64,000 nucleotides of DNA from Chryseobacterium rhizoplanae (lineage in GTDB: Bacteria > Bacteroidota > Bacteroidia > Flavobacteriales > Weeksellaceae). Made by a program: the position numbers and the translations under genes. The stretch covers positions 62,001 to 126,000 of the forward strand of contig NZ_FXTC01000004.1 of the NCBI RefSeq assembly GCF_900182655.1, given 5' to 3'. A model generated the notes under the pieces. It saw only the letters and a list, made by a program, of their open reading frames with translations. It was not told the origin of the DNA and did no database searches. This document shows, in pieces, positions 61,387 to 64,000 of this stretch (positions are counted from its first letter, which is position 1; every line of letters starts with the position of its first letter).

Positions 61387-62549
61387 TATTCAAACATTTC
61401 AGCCCAGCGAACGGCTTTTATCTCCTTTTCGTTGTAAAGATCTCCGATAGACTTTTTAACTTCTAATTTAGGGTATAAATTCACTCCAATCAGCTTTATT
61501 TTCCCTTCTTCAATCCATTGCTGTTCTTCAACAGCATGAGCATAGATCTTTTTCTGAATAACGCCTTGTTTTATCAATTCAAGATACCCTCCTGCTTCTT
61601 CAATTTCAACAAATAATGCCCAGGATTTTTCTGCAAACTGCTTTGTAATATCTTCAATATAATAACTTCCGTTCGCTGCATCTTCAAATACATTGATGAT
61701 ACTCTCGTAGGCCAGCACAATCTGTTGTTTGAACGAAATTTCTTCCGAATTATCCGTACTTCTGTTGACAAGATAATTATTGGTAAAAACAGCATCTGCC
61801 CCTCCAATCATGGCGGAAGCAAGTTCTAATGTAGAACGGATCAGGTTGTTTTCATTGTCAGAAACGGCCTTATTTCTCAGTGAAGTCTCTGCAAAGATGT
61901 ATGGAACTTCGTCCATCCCATATTCCTTGGAAAGCTGGTTGAAAACGATTTTAAATGCTCTCAGTTTTGCCATTTCAAAGAAATAATTTCCTCCTACGGC
62001 TATTCTGAAGATCAGTTTATTCAAAATTTCTGCACCATAAGCTTCTACCAGCTCCTTAGTTTTTGCGAGCGCAATACCAAGCTGTTGATAAATAGCTGCT
62101 CCGGCATTCTGATGAAGTGAAATATCAACACAGATATTTCTTTTAAAGTCTTTAGCCAGTAATTCTTTAGCCAGCTGGTCGTCTATACTTCCTTCTTTTT
62201 CATTAAAAATGTCAATCAGTGAAAAATACTGGTCTTCTTCTTTGGGACTGATGTGTCCTGCAAGTTCTTTGTTGTTGACAAAGAGAGTTTTCTGGTCAAG
62301 ATTTTCTACATTATGATCAAGGATAAATGCAAATACTTCTTCTTCTAAACTTTCATGGTATTTTGCTACCAAATGGGTACTTTCTTCAACTCTGGGCAGA
62401 TTCACCAAAGGCTTCTGAACCTCTGTGTAAAAAGGTTTCACCTCTATTCCTTCCAAATTCTGCTTTTCTAAAATAGGGTAAATATCTTCTGTCTTAAGTT
62501 GTTTTTTGACTAAATTTTCCCAGTTTGAAAATATATCTGTATTTGACAT
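61386..62549 (-). CDS. Methylmalonyl-CoA mutase small subunit-like protein (MutA)
   Basis: 387-aa protein of the methylmalonyl-CoA mutase TIM-barrel family but too short for the catalytic MutB chain (usually above 700). It lacks the B12-binding domain (no DxHxxG). Features are NICVDISLHQNAGAAIYQQL, KLIFRIAVGGNYFFEMAKLR and YIFAETSLRNKAVSDNENNL. In heterodimeric mutases this is the beta chain supporting MutB, which interconverts methylmalonyl- and succinyl-CoA. No mutB is visible in the window; the mate is expected elsewhere. DinB follows directly by overlap. Confidence 0.85.
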   Translation of the reverse strand: MSNTDIFSNWENLVKKQLKTEDIYPILEKQNLEGIEVKPFYTEVQKPLVNLPRVEESTHLVAKYHESLEEEVFAFILDHNVENLDQKTLFVNNKELAGHISPKEEDQYFSLIDIFNEKEGSIDDQLAKELLAKDFKRNICVDISLHQNAGAAIYQQLGIALAKTKELVEAYGAEILNKLIFRIAVGGNYFFEMAKLRAFKIVFNQLSKEYGMDEVPYIFAETSLRNKAVSDNENNLIRSTLELASAMIGGADAVFTNNYLVNRSTDNSEEISFKQQIVLAYESIINVFEDAANGSYYIEDITKQFAEKSWALFVEIEEAGGYLELIKQGVIQKKIYAHAVEEQQWIEEGKIKLIGVNLYPKLEVKKSIGDLYNEKEIKAVRWAEMFE

Positions 62550-62560
62550 TAGTTTCTTTA

Positions 62561-62630
62561 TTTGTGAATGGTCAATGCTGAATTCTGCTTCGCAAGTGAA
62601 TTTTAAAAACTAAAAATTCATTCATCATTA
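62561..62630. repeat. Interspersed palindromic repeat, second TGCTTCGCA core
   Basis: Starts TTTGTGAATGGTCAATGCTG; TGAATTCTGCTTCGCAAGTG at 62579 matches the repeat at 50474, then AGTGAATTTT and AAAATTCATT form an inverted pair. Fills the gap between the FtsB-like and MutA-like genes. Confidence 0.5.
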
Positions 62631-62652
62631 ACGTAATTCTATTCAACTTTTA

Positions 62653-63009
62653 TTACTTTTTAGCAACTTTTGTGCTGTCCACCACCAGAATGAAGATCTC
62701 TTCATTCGGTTTTTTCATAAAATAATTTTCTCTTGCGTATTTTTCTTTCTCTGATTTGTTGTTCATCAGTTTTTTATAAAAAGCATCATTTTTTTCGTAT
62801 TCTTTTTTGTAGAAGTCCAGCTGCTCTTCATATTTTCTGATCTCACCATTGAGTTCATTAATTACAAGAAATGAGGTTTTATCGAAAAAAACCATCCATA
62901 CCAAAAACATACAGATCGTAATGGTATACTTGTTCAAAACATATTTCTGTATAAGTTTGAATGTTTCAGATTTCGGCTGAATGTCTTTGATAAGGTTGTT
63001 TTCTTCCAT
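62653..63009 (-). CDS. FtsB/DivIC-like septum formation initiator
   Basis: 118-aa bitopic cell-division protein. One transmembrane helix (residues about 30-47, TITICMFLVWMVFFDKTSFL) follows a short cytoplasmic tail, then a coiled coil (NELNGEIRKYEEQLDFYKKE) and a C-terminal KEKYARENYFMKKPNEEIFI, the classical FtsB/DivIC pattern with the KPxE-type ending. It forms part of the FtsQBL-like divisome core. It begins 5 bp after uridine kinase, so it is in one unit with it. Confidence 0.85.
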   Translation of the reverse strand: MEENNLIKDIQPKSETFKLIQKYVLNKYTITICMFLVWMVFFDKTSFLVINELNGEIRKYEEQLDFYKKEYEKNDAFYKKLMNNKSEKEKYARENYFMKKPNEEIFILVVDSTKVAKK

Positions 63010-63014
63010 TTTTT

Positions 63015-63629
63015 TTAATGTTTTTTCAACGAGTTTTTAATAACGGTAGTTAAAAAATCAATCGCTACGGAATTCTGCTTCATATTAGGGATAATAAGAT
63101 CGGCATCATTTTTAGACGGTTCTATGAATTCCTGGTGCATTGGTTTCAATGTAGTCTGATAACGGTGTAATACTTCGCTCAGATCTCTTCCCCTTTCCTG
63201 GGTATCTCTCCTGATCCTCCTGATCAGTCTTTCGTCAGAATCTGCATGAACAAATACTTTCAAATCAAATTCTTTCAGTAATTCTTTGTTGGTAAGAACC
63301 AGAATTCCTTCTACTACCAATACGTTTTTAGGTTCTACAGTCACATGATCTCCTGTTCTGGAATGAGTAACAAAGCTGTAAATGGGCTGTTCAATAGATT
63401 CATTATTCTTTAAAGCTTTTACATGTTTTATCAGTAGGTCAAAGTCTATTGATTTCGGGTGGTCATAATTCAGCGCTTCTCTTTCCGTCAATGTAAGACC
63501 TTGGTTGTCGTGATAATAATTATCCTGAGAAAGGATATTCATTCCTTCAATATCAAGCTGCTGAAGTATTTTATCAACAACTGTAGTTTTGCCGGATCCT
63601 GTACCACCGGCAATTCCTATTACAAGCAT
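63015..63629 (-). CDS. udk: Uridine kinase
   Basis: Phosphorylates uridine and cytidine in the pyrimidine salvage route. 204 aa. Walker A is IAGGTGSGKTTVVDKILQQL near residue 6; LSQDNYYHDNQGLTLTERE, NYDHPKSIDFDLLIKHVKAL and RRIRRDTQERGRDLSEVLHR are the family segments that bind nucleoside and feed back to CTP/UTP. Length is standard. Its -7 box lies 27 bp upstream, and the FtsB-like gene follows after 5 bp. Confidence 0.97.
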   Translation of the reverse strand: MLVIGIAGGTGSGKTTVVDKILQQLDIEGMNILSQDNYYHDNQGLTLTEREALNYDHPKSIDFDLLIKHVKALKNNESIEQPIYSFVTHSRTGDHVTVEPKNVLVVEGILVLTNKELLKEFDLKVFVHADSDERLIRRIRRDTQERGRDLSEVLHRYQTTLKPMHQEFIEPSKNDADLIIPNMKQNSVAIDFLTTVIKNSLKKH

Positions 63630-63655
63630 TCTTTTTTGTTTCTTTATAGTTGGTA

Positions 63656-63663
63656 CAAATATA
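63656..63663 (-). promoter_or_regulatory. -7 box for udk
   Basis: Minus-strand TATATTTG matches TAnnTTTG, 27 bp before the start codon. Confidence 0.55.
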
Positions 63664-63804
63664 CTATTTTAGATAAAATATGACAATGTAAGAATATTGA
63701 GAAATTAAAAGATTAAAGCATTTAAAAATTAAAAGATTTTCCTGAAGCCTTCTACTCTTTGCCATTTATTGTTATTCCTCAACTTTCCCCTTAGGATTCA
63801 ATAA

Positions 63805-63834
63805 AAAAACCGGCAAAATTTATTGCCGGTTTTT
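63805..63834. terminator. Terminator of the truncated right-edge gene
   Basis: 12-bp perfect stem AAAAACCGGCAA/TTGCCGGTTTTT with loop AATTTA, T runs on both strands, 4 bp past the stop at 63838. Confidence 0.85.
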
Positions 63835-63837
63835 ATT

Positions 63838-64000
63838 TTATACGATTTCGCTTGTTAATTCGCGCGAAATTAATTTTTCATGCATAGGTTTCAATACATC
63901 CATTGAGCCTGTTTTTACGGTACATTTGCCTTTGTAGTGGACAAGAATCGTACATTGCTCAGCCTGCTCCAGGGTATGTTTGCATATTTCGATCAGACAG
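63838..64000 (-). CDS. Hypothetical protein, C-terminal part only (5' end outside window)
   Basis: 54 codons are visible in a frame that stays open to the window edge: it reads CLIEICKHTLEQAEQCTILV, then HYKGKCTVKTGSMDVLKPMH and ends EKLISRELTSEIV-stop. The visible part is charged, with three cysteines, and shows no transmembrane segment. I did not recognise a family from this fragment. A strong hairpin follows 4 bp after the stop, confirming the 3' end. Confidence 0.6.
   Translation of the reverse strand, partial: CLIEICKHTLEQAEQCTILVHYKGKCTVKTGSMDVLKPMHEKLISRELTSEIV

Overview
The window is a stretch of Flavobacteriia chromosome, most likely Chryseobacterium or a close relative in the Weeksellaceae. 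The evidence is low GC, type IX secretion (T9SS) C-terminal sorting domains, many promoters with the Bacteroidetes -7 box TAnnTTTG, DUF4199, DUF4286, DUF4920 and GIN-domain proteins, Bacteroidetes-type T6SS baseplate genes, an SRP RNA of Bacteroidetes form, and many short interspersed palindromic repeats. No tRNA, rRNA, CRISPR array, prophage or intact insertion sequence was seen. Most of it is ordinary housekeeping and envelope biology, mainly on the minus strand, with hairpin terminators closing most units.

Layout. 1-9.0 kb: the 5' two thirds of atpD, divergent ribF with an overlapping acyltransferase, small envelope proteins, a lipoprotein glutathione peroxidase, kdsB and a PAP2 phosphatase. 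9.1-16 kb: aminotransferase, phosphoglucomutase, a four-helix-bundle (23S-IVP type) gene between two copies of an inverted-repeat-ended element, a GIN-domain protein, a family 2 glycosyltransferase and a DUF4199 protein. 16-20 kb: SRP RNA and the menaquinone unit menB-menA-SRPBCC-MBL hydrolase. 20-27 kb: gyrA with a TPR protein, two paralogous mini-lipoproteins (one of 59 aa, easily missed), GNAT plus DUF421, and a 44-aa double-glycine-leader peptide. 27-34 kb: a membrane-protein gene broken by a 76-bp tandem duplication, uvrA, an isolated T6SS tssE-tssF pair and an amino-acid permease. 35-42 kb: DUF4920 protein, M14 peptidase, a 970-bp non-coding region packed with TTACAWWTGTAA palindromes in front of an XRE regulator, an orphan promoter-terminator unit, proline dehydrogenase, and mevalonate kinase with a UbiA prenyltransferase. 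42-58 kb: T9SS reprolysin-like protease, MFS transporters, thiolase, bifunctional nuclease, etfBA, three T9SS cargo proteins, an SDR and an M20 dipeptidase. 58-64 kb: lipoprotein, methyltransferase, a 132-bp tandem-repeat array beside a GxxExxY (PD-(D/E)XK-like) gene, DinB, MutA-like protein, a FtsB/DivIC-like protein, uridine kinase and a cut gene.

Pathways that connect: menB and menA act in menaquinone synthesis; ETF, thiolase, the MutA-like protein and proline dehydrogenase belong to acyl-CoA and amino-acid catabolism feeding quinone; kdsB and the glycosyltransferase serve envelope glycans; the T9SS proteins are secreted or surface-bound. The most unusual parts are the operator array at the XRE gene, the two repeat-flanked accessory genes (four-helix bundle and GxxExxY), the 76-bp duplication, the hidden double-glycine peptide and the orphan tssEF pair.
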